DNA of 17,555 nucleotides, taken from assembly GCA_028710385.1 (NCBI GenBank), contig JAQTUC010000012.1:1-17555 (forward strand), given 5' to 3'. The notes under the pieces are model-generated. The model did no database searches. It was not told the DNA's origin and worked only from the letters and a program-made list of their open reading frames with translations. How positions within the stretch are numbered: position 1 is the stretch's first letter; every line of letters starts with the position of its first letter. Positions 1-8,054 of this stretch are shown in pieces. The position numbers were made by a program, and so were the translations under genes. This stretch comes from Candidatus Omnitrophota bacterium (GTDB lineage: Bacteria; Omnitrophota; Gorgyraeia; Duberdicusellales; 4484-171).

Positions 1-773
1 AATTTTGACCATAGGCTGAAATTGGTATCGTTGTTTGTCGCTTTTATCCTGCGCAGGGAAAACAAATTAATCTTTTTGGAAACGCCTCTGTTTGTTGTGC
101 AGGCGCAAAGGTAGCCGGCATTTTCAACTTCCTTAACGGCTCTTCCATCATAGCCGCCGCCCGGATAGGATAACGTGTCAATTTTAGCCTTAAACCGGCG
201 CTCAAGGGAATATCTGGAGCCAAGGATTTCATCTTTAAGCTGGGCGTCCTGCAATTTCCAGAGATCAGGATGAGTCATGGTGTGCGAGCCTATTTTTATT
301 TTTGTTTCTTTAATGATTGACTTTATGTCAGTTTCTGACAAAAAGTCAGGCTTGCCGATACGATTAACAGTTAGGAAAAGCGTAGCAGGAAAATCAAAGT
401 TTTTTAATATTTTCACAGCTTCCAGATTATCTTTGTATCCGTCGTCTATGGTTAATACCACGGAATTTCTGGGTATTGGTTTTTTGTTCTTAAGCAATCT
501 GCAGTAATCATCCAGGCTCATGACTTTGTACTTATTTTCCTTTATAAATCTCATTTGTTTGTAAAAATTGTCTGGCGTTACAGCGGCGTACTCATTTGTC
601 CTGGAAGAATCGAATGAATGATACATTAATATCGGGGTTGTGTGATGTGAGTAAAGATAAGCATAGAACAAAAATATAATAACCAGCAACAACCCGGCAA
701 TTATCCTGGGGCAGAAAGCTTTTGCTTTTTTTCCGCCATATTTTTGACGGTAATTAAGGGTTTTATATTTCAT
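1..773 (-). CDS. Polysaccharide deacetylase (NodB homology), membrane-anchored, 3' end cut off by window
   Basis: I translated this by hand from ATG at 773-771; 257 codons are visible and the frame is still open at base 1. Residues about 21-42 are a hydrophobic segment after a Lys-rich start (signal anchor). It continues with PILMYHSF (47-54), then NodB motif 1 TIDDG (108-112, with the general-base and metal Asp pair D110/D111), motif 2 SHTMTH (163-168, metal ligands H164 and H168) and motif 3 LSYPGGGYDGR (201-211). The family removes N- or O-acetyl groups from surface polysaccharides or peptidoglycan. The upstream glycosyltransferase stop overlaps this start as ATGA, so the two are probably translationally coupled. 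A role in trimming an LPS core or surface sugar is inferred from this context; the substrate cannot be read from sequence. Confidence 0.9.
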   Translation of the reverse strand, partial: MKYKTLNYRQKYGGKKAKAFCPRIIAGLLLVIIFLFYAYLYSHHTTPILMYHSFDSSRTNEYAAVTPDNFYKQMRFIKENKYKVMSLDDYCRLLKNKKPIPRNSVVLTIDDGYKDNLEAVKILKNFDFPATLFLTVNRIGKPDFLSETDIKSIIKETKIKIGSHTMTHPDLWKLQDAQLKDEILGSRYSLERRFKAKIDTLSYPGGGYDGRAVKEVENAGYLCACTTNRGVSKKINLFSLRRIKATNNDTNFSLWSK

Positions 774-1843
774 AGGACTTCCTTGTACACTTTTTCAGTG
801 TTTAACGCCATGTTTTCCATTGAAAATATTTTAGCGTCTTCCTTTGCTTTTTTTATTATTTTTTCAGACAGCCCTTTATCTAACATAAGGCGCACTATTT
901 CTTCCTTGAGATAAAAACCTTCATATCTGTAAAAAAGCAGCCCATTTTCTCCATTTTCTATTATTTCGGAAATTCCCCCGGTATTAAAGCCAATTACAGG
1001 TACTCCTTTCAGGAACGCTTCCACTATAACATATCCGAACCCTTCTTTTTTTGACGGCACTATTAATACATCCAGGATATCAAGGAAATCTTTTCCTTCC
1101 AGGTTAAAAAACTTTACTTTGTCTTCAATCTCAGCCAGCCTGATAAAAGTTTTAAGGTCTTCTTCAAGCTTGCCTTTGCCGGATATTGCGAGATAAACAT
1201 TATTATATTCATAAGAAAGAAGTTTAAACATTTCAACCGCAAGGAAATGCCCTTTTTCTTCCGATATCCTGCCCAAAATTCCTATGACAAAATCATTTTT
1301 GGTAAAACCATAATCAATTTTCGTTTTCTTACGGCACTCAAATTCTTTTTTTGACACCCCGTTGTAGACAACTCTTATTTTGTTTTCCGGTATGTTTAAA
1401 TCTTTGGTTAAATGGTTTTTAACGTGGTTGCTTACAGCTATGGACCTTAATCCTTCAAATTTAAGGTGACGCCTTGCCAGGCTTTTACGGTAAAGCCCGT
1501 GAAAACTGCTTACATAAGGAATTCCTGTGAACTTATACAAAAGAAAACCGAGAAGCTGGGTAACTCGGCTGTTAGCGTGGATAATGTCAATTTTCTCTTT
1601 CTTTAAGAAGCCAATAAGAGCAAAAAATGAAGTTAATATTTTAATGCTTATTATAGATTTAGTTTTTATCGGTATAGCTTTGTGGCCTATTCCTTCCTCT
1701 TTTAGCTTATGAAGCCAATCGCCGGAAGGCGCGCATGCAACAAAAACAGAGTTTCCATTTGCTTTTAAGCCTTTGGCAAGCGTTAAAACATAACGGGAAA
1801 CGCCGCCGGCATTTAAATGAGTGCAGATAAGCAGTATCCTCAT
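770..1843 (-). CDS. Glycosyltransferase family 4 (GT-B fold)
   Basis: 357 aa, the usual length for GT4. The N-terminal acceptor domain has HLNAGGVSRYV (9-19). The C-terminal nucleotide-sugar domain has GILGRISEEKG (188-198) and the E-x7-E signature E267/E275 in PSKKEGFGYVIVEAF, followed by GGISEIIENGENG (289-301). It should transfer a sugar from a nucleotide donor on the cytoplasmic face of the inner membrane; donor and acceptor are unknown. It lies 3 bp after the GT4/GT9 fusion gene and overlaps the following deacetylase start by 4 bp (ATGA). It closely resembles the N-terminal half of the fusion gene next door (shared EKIDIIHA-SRV and SEIIENG-NG blocks), so the two probably arose by duplication. 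The context places it in core or surface glycan assembly after Kdo addition. Confidence 0.93.
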   Translation of the reverse strand: MRILLICTHLNAGGVSRYVLTLAKGLKANGNSVFVACAPSGDWLHKLKEEGIGHKAIPIKTKSIISIKILTSFFALIGFLKKEKIDIIHANSRVTQLLGFLLYKFTGIPYVSSFHGLYRKSLARRHLKFEGLRSIAVSNHVKNHLTKDLNIPENKIRVVYNGVSKKEFECRKKTKIDYGFTKNDFVIGILGRISEEKGHFLAVEMFKLLSYEYNNVYLAISGKGKLEEDLKTFIRLAEIEDKVKFFNLEGKDFLDILDVLIVPSKKEGFGYVIVEAFLKGVPVIGFNTGGISEIIENGENGLLFYRYEGFYLKEEIVRLMLDKGLSEKIIKKAKEDAKIFSMENMALNTEKVYKEVL

Positions 1844-1846
1844 TTC

Positions 1847-3943
1847 TTATTTGTTAGTTGCGGTATTTCTTGGGGAGGTTATTTCTTTTATCTTGGAAAA
1901 GACTTCCTGGGCCGATATCTTCTCCATGCACAAATTTTCTTTGTCCAGTTTGCATCTGGGTTTATAGCAAAAAGAACATAAAACTTCTTTGCATATTATA
2001 TAAAGATTTTTTCCTTTGACTGCGTGGCGATTGGGGTCAGTAGGTCCGAAAAGGCCTATAGTCGGCACCTCAAGGGCCTGGGCGAGATGAAGCGTCGCAG
2101 TGTCCGGGGTGATAAAAACTTTTAAGCGTTTTATTACCGAAGGCAGTTCGGAAAGCGCAGTTTTCCCGCATAAATTTATAGAGCGGTTCATTTCTGCCTC
2201 TATGGTTTTCGCTAATGGCTCACTTTCACTATCCCCAAGCAAGACTACTTTGTATGAGGGCATATTTTTGCTTATCAGTTCAATAAGGGATTTTATATTT
2301 GCGGCAGGCCAGTTTTTGGTCAGCCATTTTTTTGAGGCGGAAACATTTATTCCTATAAGGTTTTCTTCGTTGCCAAAAAACTTTTCCGAAATCCCCGGTT
2401 TGATATCCCAGAAATTTAATTTTTTTTCTTTTATGCGCGTGCCGATAAGTTCCAGGATTTTTTCCTGTGAAGAAAGAGGGTCTAAATTGCGCAGGTATTT
2501 TATATGTTTTGATAATAAGAAGCCCCATTTGCGCCTATAGCCGAATGAATACTGGGGAAATGTGAAAAAAGAAATTAAATGCGAAACACGGCTGTTTTGT
2601 AAATCCAAAACATAATCAAATGAATGTCTTCGTAAATCCCTGGCAGTTGCCAGAATGTTTTTAAGGCGCTTATAATCTTCCTCAAGTGTTATTATCTCAT
2701 CCACATAGGGGCACCCGTAAAGAACCGGCGCATATTTTTTAAGAACAAGAATACTGATTTTTCCTTCGGGAAAACTTTCTTTTAGCGCTTTTAACGACGG
2801 GATTGAAAGAATAATATCTCCGAGCGAAGAAATTTTTACCACAAGGATACGTTTAAGGCTAAGGGCCCTTCTGTAAACCCGTTCGGTTTCTTTAAGCGCT
2901 TTTTCCATTGAATAGAGTTTTTCTATCTTTTCCCTGGCCTTTTGCGCCATGCTGTCGGCAAGCGTTGTGTCTCCGGCGAGTTTTAATATGGCATTTGCGA
3001 TTGCATCGCTGTTTTTAGGCTCAACCATTATTCCGTTTACGCCGTTTTCAATTATTTCCGACACTCCTCCAACTTCGGTGGCAACTATAGGTATACCGCA
3101 GGCGCAGGCTTCAAGCACTGCCCTGGGAAAGGCTTCGTCTATTACCGAAGGCGATATCGCGATTTTTGCATCGCCAAGGACATTTTCAACATCCGGCCTG
3201 AAACCAGGAAACTCAACATTATGATTTAAGGAGAAACGGTTAACCAGTGTTTTTAAGTGCTGATAATATTCCATTTTTGTTTTATCCGGAGCGCCTACTA
3301 TTTTAAGTTTTAAGTACGGGTTCTGACGGACAACCTTTTTAAAACCTTCAATAAGGTATTCATAGCCTTTAGAGGGAGATATCCGGCCCACGCTTACAAT
3401 CGTATTGCTGTTTTTTCTTCTGGCCGGTTCAATGAATTTAAACTTGTTCAGGTTAACCCAACGGTTTACTATAACGATTTTTTCTTCGGGAACAAAGAAA
3501 TTTTCTTTCATGTGCCGGGCAACGGCTCTGGAGGGGCAAATTACAAATTTACCCCAGCCCATTACCTCGCTGGACTTTTTGCTTTTGTAAATACCGTGGA
3601 TTGTTGTAATGTAACAGGCATTTTTTCCCCGTGAAGCAAAAAAAGCAAGCCATCCGGGAACTCTTGAGCGGGCATGGATGATATCTATTTTTTCTTTGTC
3701 TATTATTTTTCTAAGTTTCGGGATAAGAAAAAGAGAAAAAAGCGATTTCTTGTATACGGGCAGTTCATGATGAGTGACGCCTTCTTTATCAAGTTCCTGT
3801 ATAAGGCGGCCGCCTCCGCTTACGACGATATTTTGGATATCGGCACCAGCGTCTTTCCTGTTTTTAAAATAAACAGTTAAATCTATTACTCCGCGCTCAA
3901 GGCCGCCTATTTCCATACGCGGCACAATCTGCATTATCCGCAT
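1847..3943 (-). CDS. Bifunctional glycosyltransferase: GT4 domain fused to GT9 (heptosyltransferase-like) domain
   Basis: 698 aa, about twice a normal glycosyltransferase. Residues 1-360 form a complete GT4 enzyme: MEIGGLERGV (10-19), SVGRISPSKGYEYLI (184-198) and the E-x7-E pair E270/E278 within PSVIDEAFPRAVLEACACG. Residues 364-698 form a complete GT9 domain of the ADP-heptose:LPS heptosyltransferase (WaaF/WaaC/WaaQ) type: RILVVKISSLGDIILSIPSL (365-384), WPAANIKSLI (545-554), the donor-site block TPDTATLHLAQALEVPTIGL (612-631) plus FGPTDPNRH (632-640), and a Cys cluster C651/C656/C659/C664/C672. No stop, ATG or Shine-Dalgarno site lies at the junction (about 2849-2872). A perfect AGGAGG sits 5 nt before the start ATG. 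It probably adds two successive core sugars to Kdo-lipid A. GT9 donors are often but not always heptoses, so the donor is inferred. Confidence 0.92.
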   Translation of the reverse strand: MRIMQIVPRMEIGGLERGVIDLTVYFKNRKDAGADIQNIVVSGGGRLIQELDKEGVTHHELPVYKKSLFSLFLIPKLRKIIDKEKIDIIHARSRVPGWLAFFASRGKNACYITTIHGIYKSKKSSEVMGWGKFVICPSRAVARHMKENFFVPEEKIVIVNRWVNLNKFKFIEPARRKNSNTIVSVGRISPSKGYEYLIEGFKKVVRQNPYLKLKIVGAPDKTKMEYYQHLKTLVNRFSLNHNVEFPGFRPDVENVLGDAKIAISPSVIDEAFPRAVLEACACGIPIVATEVGGVSEIIENGVNGIMVEPKNSDAIANAILKLAGDTTLADSMAQKAREKIEKLYSMEKALKETERVYRRALSLKRILVVKISSLGDIILSIPSLKALKESFPEGKISILVLKKYAPVLYGCPYVDEIITLEEDYKRLKNILATARDLRRHSFDYVLDLQNSRVSHLISFFTFPQYSFGYRRKWGFLLSKHIKYLRNLDPLSSQEKILELIGTRIKEKKLNFWDIKPGISEKFFGNEENLIGINVSASKKWLTKNWPAANIKSLIELISKNMPSYKVVLLGDSESEPLAKTIEAEMNRSINLCGKTALSELPSVIKRLKVFITPDTATLHLAQALEVPTIGLFGPTDPNRHAVKGKNLYIICKEVLCSFCYKPRCKLDKENLCMEKISAQEVFSKIKEITSPRNTATNK

Positions 3944-3948
3944 TAAAT

Positions 3949-3954
3949 CCTCCT
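3949..3954 (-). promoter_or_regulatory. Shine-Dalgarno site of the GT4/GT9 gene
   Basis: AGGAGG on the minus strand with a 5-nt spacer to ATG. It fills the only gap above 5 bp inside this operon, so the fusion gene is translated from its own strong site rather than by coupling. Confidence 0.85.
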
Positions 3955-3967
3955 GAATAAAATTAAA

Positions 3968-5773
3968 TCAGAATAGTCTTCTGATTGCCTGTTTTAACGT
4001 TGTTTTGTTGTCTTCAAAAACTGAAGAAACCGATGGTTTTATTTCTTCTATATTATAGGGGTTATTTATAAAATTAACATCTTTTTCCAGCGATTGGAGA
4101 AAAACCTTGTGCTTATCAATATATTTTTCAAGGAGCACACATACGCAAGGCCTTTTAAGCGCCAATACTTCGGAAATCATGGAAATGCTTTCGCTGCTCA
4201 CGAATACGATTTGGGAGAGATTAACGAAGCCTTCGAAAACAAACTCGTGGTTTTCTCTGCCGGCAATTACCAGCGTTTCCAGGTTTTTAAAACCGCTGAA
4301 TTCTTTCTCAATTAATTCTTCCACCTCTTTCTGCGTTCTGCGTGATGTGCTTATCAAAAGTTTAAAATTATTTGCGGAAACGAATTTTTTTAAGTTTTTT
4401 AAAAATAATTTCAGGCTTTCTATATATGCGTCTTTATCCGAAAGGTATCCTCCGCAGAAGAATGAAACTTTTTTGCTTGAGCCAAGCTTAAAGAAATTTT
4501 TACAGTTTTCGGTTTTTTCTTTCACGTTTTCAGGATAAGAAAGCGCCCCTTTTATTATAACTGAATCTTTTGCGCTTATGCGGTCATGAGAAGGTATGAC
4601 GCTTAAATCAAATTTCCTAAGCGGTGTATTCGGCCTTAAAATCACAACGGATTTTGCCCCAAGAGTTGAAGCAACTATCCGGTTTAGCGAAGCAACGCTG
4701 CTTCCCGCCGATATTACGATATCTGCGGCAGTTTCTTTTATCTTTTTGACCGCTTCGCTGTCTTTAAGGTAATTAAGGCATCCTCCGCAGCCAAGGCAAT
4801 GTTTTCCCGCAAAGAAGGCGCAGGCCTCGTAAATAAATCTTTTTACTTTTCCTGTGGGCTTTATCTCTATTATCTTGCTTCGCACCTTAAGATTTTCTTC
4901 TTTAAAAATTGAAAGCAGCGCCTGCGATTGTTTAAGGTGCCCGGCTTTGCCGTCGCTAAGTATTAATATGTCTATGTCTTTTTTGCGCTTGAATCTTTTG
5001 TAAAACCAGAGATACTCAGAGGGGTGTTTTTCAAGATGGCCTTCATATATCTTGTTAAGCCTGGTTAAAAGTTCATATTCATCAGCGCCTGCTGTATCTA
5101 TGGGTTTTCCTATTTCTATTACATGCGAAAAACCTTTTTTTCTGTAGCCGAAACACGGATATATTTTTTTGTTAAGCTTTTTGGCTAGATACACTGCGCC
5201 TTTTGGCGTGGGCACGGAATGCGAAAAAAAATCCACATTTAGAGCGTTATCTTCTGCTCCGTGGTCAATAACCATACCTATCAAAAAGTTGTCATTAAGG
5301 GCTTTGATTGCTTTTTTAAGAGTCAGGCAGACTTCCAGCGAATGATTTGCGCGCATTTCGCTTAAAAATTTATCAAAGTTTTTCTTTTTCTGCTCTCTCG
5401 CAAACATCATATACTTAAGTTCCTTGGCGATAAAAAAGTTATAGAGTTCCCAGCTGCCTTCGTGTATGGCAACAAGAATGCCTCCGTCAGCGCCGATGTT
5501 TTCTCTTCCTCTAAGTTCAATGCGTTTATAGAGCCTTGCAGCTATCAGGCTTTCTATAAGGCTTATCCCGAAATTGCGGAAGGATTGCTTAACTATTTTT
5601 CTTATTTGCTTGTTGGTTTTTTGCTCAAATACGGATTTTATGTTTTTGAAAGAAATTTCCCATTTCTTTCTGTTTAAGCCGAGAAAAAATCCCACCATAT
5701 TTCCCAGCTCAAGGCATAAAGGCAACGGAAGCTTTTCCAGGATTTTTTGTATAAATTTTGCCAGGTAGTACAT
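3968..5773 (-). CDS. LpxL/HtrB-type lipid A acyltransferase fused to an ELM1-like (DUF1022/COG3660) domain
   Basis: 601 aa; LpxL-type enzymes are normally about 300. Residues 1-263 match lipid A biosynthesis acyltransferase: an N-terminal hydrophobic region, the H-x4-E catalytic motif HEGSWE (H104, E109), GMVIDHGAED (166-175), PTPKGAVYLAKK (188-199) and the C-terminal YLWFYKRFK (254-262). Residues 267-601 match the ELM1-like GT-B-fold family: ILILSDGKAGHLKQSQAL (269-286), SAGSSVASLNR (355-365), LRKFDLSVIPSHD (385-397) and, near the end, VSSESISMISEVLALKRP. A CLGCGGC cluster (326-332) lies near the start of the second part. The first part should add a secondary acyl chain to Kdo2-lipid A at the inner membrane. 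The role of the ELM1-like part is unknown; a glycosyltransferase-like role is plausible from the fold and neighbours. It starts 1 nt after the lpxK stop. Confidence 0.88.
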   Translation of the reverse strand: MYYLAKFIQKILEKLPLPLCLELGNMVGFFLGLNRKKWEISFKNIKSVFEQKTNKQIRKIVKQSFRNFGISLIESLIAARLYKRIELRGRENIGADGGILVAIHEGSWELYNFFIAKELKYMMFAREQKKKNFDKFLSEMRANHSLEVCLTLKKAIKALNDNFLIGMVIDHGAEDNALNVDFFSHSVPTPKGAVYLAKKLNKKIYPCFGYRKKGFSHVIEIGKPIDTAGADEYELLTRLNKIYEGHLEKHPSEYLWFYKRFKRKKDIDILILSDGKAGHLKQSQALLSIFKEENLKVRSKIIEIKPTGKVKRFIYEACAFFAGKHCLGCGGCLNYLKDSEAVKKIKETAADIVISAGSSVASLNRIVASTLGAKSVVILRPNTPLRKFDLSVIPSHDRISAKDSVIIKGALSYPENVKEKTENCKNFFKLGSSKKVSFFCGGYLSDKDAYIESLKLFLKNLKKFVSANNFKLLISTSRRTQKEVEELIEKEFSGFKNLETLVIAGRENHEFVFEGFVNLSQIVFVSSESISMISEVLALKRPCVCVLLEKYIDKHKVFLQSLEKDVNFINNPYNIEEIKPSVSSVFEDNKTTLKQAIRRLF

Positions 5774-5774
5774 G

Positions 5775-6782
5775 TTATTTGAGCCTGTTTTTTAAATCGT
5801 CCAAAAATTCTTGTTTGTTGTCAATTTCCATTTCAATACCCAAAACGTAAAAATTTATCTTTGAGTTAATATCGGGCAGATGATATCTGTCTTTTTCCGT
5901 TATAATGACATCCTGTATATTTTCCTCAATAAGGCTTCCCTGTAAAGAATTAAAATCGTCAATCGTTAAATCATAATGGTCAGGATAGGTTATCTCCTTG
6001 CATGTTTTAATGTCAAATTCTTTAAGCTTGTTGAAAAATCCCCCCGGATAGCCTATGCCTGTAAGCGCGGCTAACTTTTTATTTCTAACAGCCGCCGGAT
6101 TTACTTGTTTATTTTTTATATCCAATATGCCAGAAAATTTATATTCTGCCGTGTATATTGACAGATGCTTAAACCTGAATTTAAGTTCAGTTGTAGTTTC
6201 GTCTATATCCTCAAGCTCATTTTTGTGGTTTATTACCAGTATGTCTGCGCGTTTCAATGATGCGAGAGGTTCCCTGAAAAAACCGGCAGGGATAAGGCGT
6301 AATTTTTTTCGTAGTTCCCTGGCAGCCATAACCACTATATTTATATCGCGGTATAATTTACGGTATTGAAAGCCATCGTCAAGGATAAGCAGGCTGAATT
6401 TATCAGAGAGTTCATTGGCAAGCTTAACTCTGTTTTTTGAGGAAAAAACCGGTATGTTTTTTTCTTCAAGCAATTTTTTTTCATCAAGCCCGTATCCCCT
6501 GCGCAGCACCGCAGTTTTAAACTGAGGCGTAAGGTTTTGATAAAGAAGGCAGGAAAGCGTAGTTTTGCCGCTTCCGCCCCAGGAAAGATTGCCTATGCTT
6601 ATAACTTTAATTCCGCATTTATGCGCGGGGAATATATTGTTATCGTAGAAAAAATTCCTTAAAGTAACAACATTGCCGTATATTAAGGAAAGCAAAAAAA
6701 GACAAAAATAAACAATCTTTCCGATTGCTCCGTCTTTTTCTTCTTCCAGAAAACTTACATACTTCTCTTTCAGCTTACGCAT
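5775..6782 (-). CDS. lpxK: Tetraacyldisaccharide 4'-kinase
   Basis: 335 aa, the normal length. LpxK phosphorylates the 4' position of the lipid A disaccharide at the inner membrane using ATP. A hydrophobic N-terminal helix (about 22-42) is followed by the P-loop GNLSWGGSGKTT (64-75), LRRGYG (93-98), and LILDDGFQYR (132-141) carrying the paired Asp characteristic of this kinase. ITEKDRYHLPD near the C terminus also fits the family. Its start lies inside the end of waaA (13-bp overlap), and its stop is one base before the acyltransferase start. The kinase, Kdo transferase and late acyltransferase side by side form the end of the Raetz pathway. Confidence 0.96.
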   Translation of the reverse strand: MRKLKEKYVSFLEEEKDGAIGKIVYFCLFLLSLIYGNVVTLRNFFYDNNIFPAHKCGIKVISIGNLSWGGSGKTTLSCLLYQNLTPQFKTAVLRRGYGLDEKKLLEEKNIPVFSSKNRVKLANELSDKFSLLILDDGFQYRKLYRDINIVVMAARELRKKLRLIPAGFFREPLASLKRADILVINHKNELEDIDETTTELKFRFKHLSIYTAEYKFSGILDIKNKQVNPAAVRNKKLAALTGIGYPGGFFNKLKEFDIKTCKEITYPDHYDLTIDDFNSLQGSLIEENIQDVIITEKDRYHLPDINSKINFYVLGIEMEIDNKQEFLDDLKNRLK

Positions 6783-8050
6783 TGTAATATTATTTTTAAG
6801 TTTTCATCAAGGCTCCTGCGCTCTTTTTCAAATACGCTTGCGCAGCGCAGGGAAATTTCTTTGCGCAGGGAGCCGCTGGCTATTAGTTCAAGTAGTTTTT
6901 CCTTTAGCTCTTCCTTATTTTTTATTTGTACTCCTGCTTTATTTTCCAGTATTGTTTCTTTTATATCATTAAAATTAGCCATATACGGCCCGAATAGTGT
7001 CGGCTTCAGAAAGAATATCGGCTCAAGTATATTGTGCCCGCCATAGTCAGTCAGGCTTCCTCCAACAAAAGAGATATCAGAAAAACTGTAAAAATACAAT
7101 AATTCGCCCATGGTATCAAGAAGGAATATATTATTTACTTCCGTGCCTTCTTCCCCGGGTTTACTTAATCGTAGCGGTTTAAATCCGTAAGATTTAACAG
7201 TTTTTTCAATCGCCGGTATTCTTTCCGGGTGCCTTGGCGCAATAACGAGCGAAACATTCTTTCCCGCTTCTCTTAGCTGCTTATACGCGGCAACCAGTAT
7301 TTCTTCTTCAGGATTATGGGTGCTGCCAGCTACAATAAGGCATGAATTTTCTTTTTTAACCAGTTTGAGGTATTTATTGCGTAGGTTCCGCAGCTGCTCT
7401 TCATTGATATCTAGGCTTTCAAATTTCATATTTCCGCTTACTATTGTTGTTTCTCCTTTTGCGCCAAGATAAAGAAATCTGTCCCTGTATGCTTTATCCT
7501 GCGCGCCTATATAATTGCATTTTAACAATATTTTACGCATAAACGAACGTATCAGTTTATAACGGCAAAACGCTTTATCCGATATTCTGGCGTTTACAAT
7601 TACTATAGGTATATTTTTCTTTTTAAGGCGGTAAAACAAATTGGGCCACAACTCTGTTTCAGCCACTATAAGTATTTTTGGCTTAAACTGTGAAATTACT
7701 TTCTCTATGACAAAAGATATATCGTAGGGGAAGAAAAATATTTTCGCAAAGCCTGAGTACTTTTTTCTAGCCAGTTTATTTGCGCTAAGAGTTGTGGTTG
7801 TTATTATTATTTCATAGTTGAACAGTTCATGCAGCCTTTTCGCTAATTTTTCTATCAGGTTTAATTCGCCAACACTCACAACATGTATCCATATCGTCTT
7901 GCCTGAGTTTAAGCCTGTTTTATCCAGAAAACCAAATTTTTGTTTAAGCGCAGCCAGGTTGATTTTTTTCTTTTTTATATAAAAAGGAAGGTAAAGAAAA
8001 AGCCCCAGAATAAAAAAAATGTCGTAAATTATAAAAAATAAATATCCCAT
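6770..8050 (-). CDS. waaA: 3-deoxy-D-manno-octulosonic acid (Kdo) transferase, GT30
   Basis: 426 aa, typical for WaaA/KdtA. It transfers one or more Kdo residues from CMP-Kdo to lipid IVA. Visible are an N-terminal membrane anchor (about 3-24), the HVVSVGE block with the conserved catalytic Glu (E62), AETELWPNLFYRLKKKNIP in the middle, IVAGSTHNPEEE, IAPRHPERIP, and the GT30 signature SFVGGSLTDYGGHNILEPIF near the C terminus. The ATG lies 4 bp after the recombinase stop, and the 3' end overlaps lpxK by 13 bp, so translation is probably coupled. How many Kdo residues it adds cannot be judged from sequence. Confidence 0.96.
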   Translation of the reverse strand: MGYLFFIIYDIFFILGLFLYLPFYIKKKKINLAALKQKFGFLDKTGLNSGKTIWIHVVSVGELNLIEKLAKRLHELFNYEIIITTTTLSANKLARKKYSGFAKIFFFPYDISFVIEKVISQFKPKILIVAETELWPNLFYRLKKKNIPIVIVNARISDKAFCRYKLIRSFMRKILLKCNYIGAQDKAYRDRFLYLGAKGETTIVSGNMKFESLDINEEQLRNLRNKYLKLVKKENSCLIVAGSTHNPEEEILVAAYKQLREAGKNVSLVIAPRHPERIPAIEKTVKSYGFKPLRLSKPGEEGTEVNNIFLLDTMGELLYFYSFSDISFVGGSLTDYGGHNILEPIFFLKPTLFGPYMANFNDIKETILENKAGVQIKNKEELKEKLLELIASGSLRKEISLRCASVFEKERRSLDENLKIILQCVS

Positions 8051-8054
8051 AATT

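Noticed and set aside
2100..2540. Plus-strand 146-residue open frame
   Set aside because: Antisense shadow of the GT9 domain, with no ribosome site and no recognisable domain.
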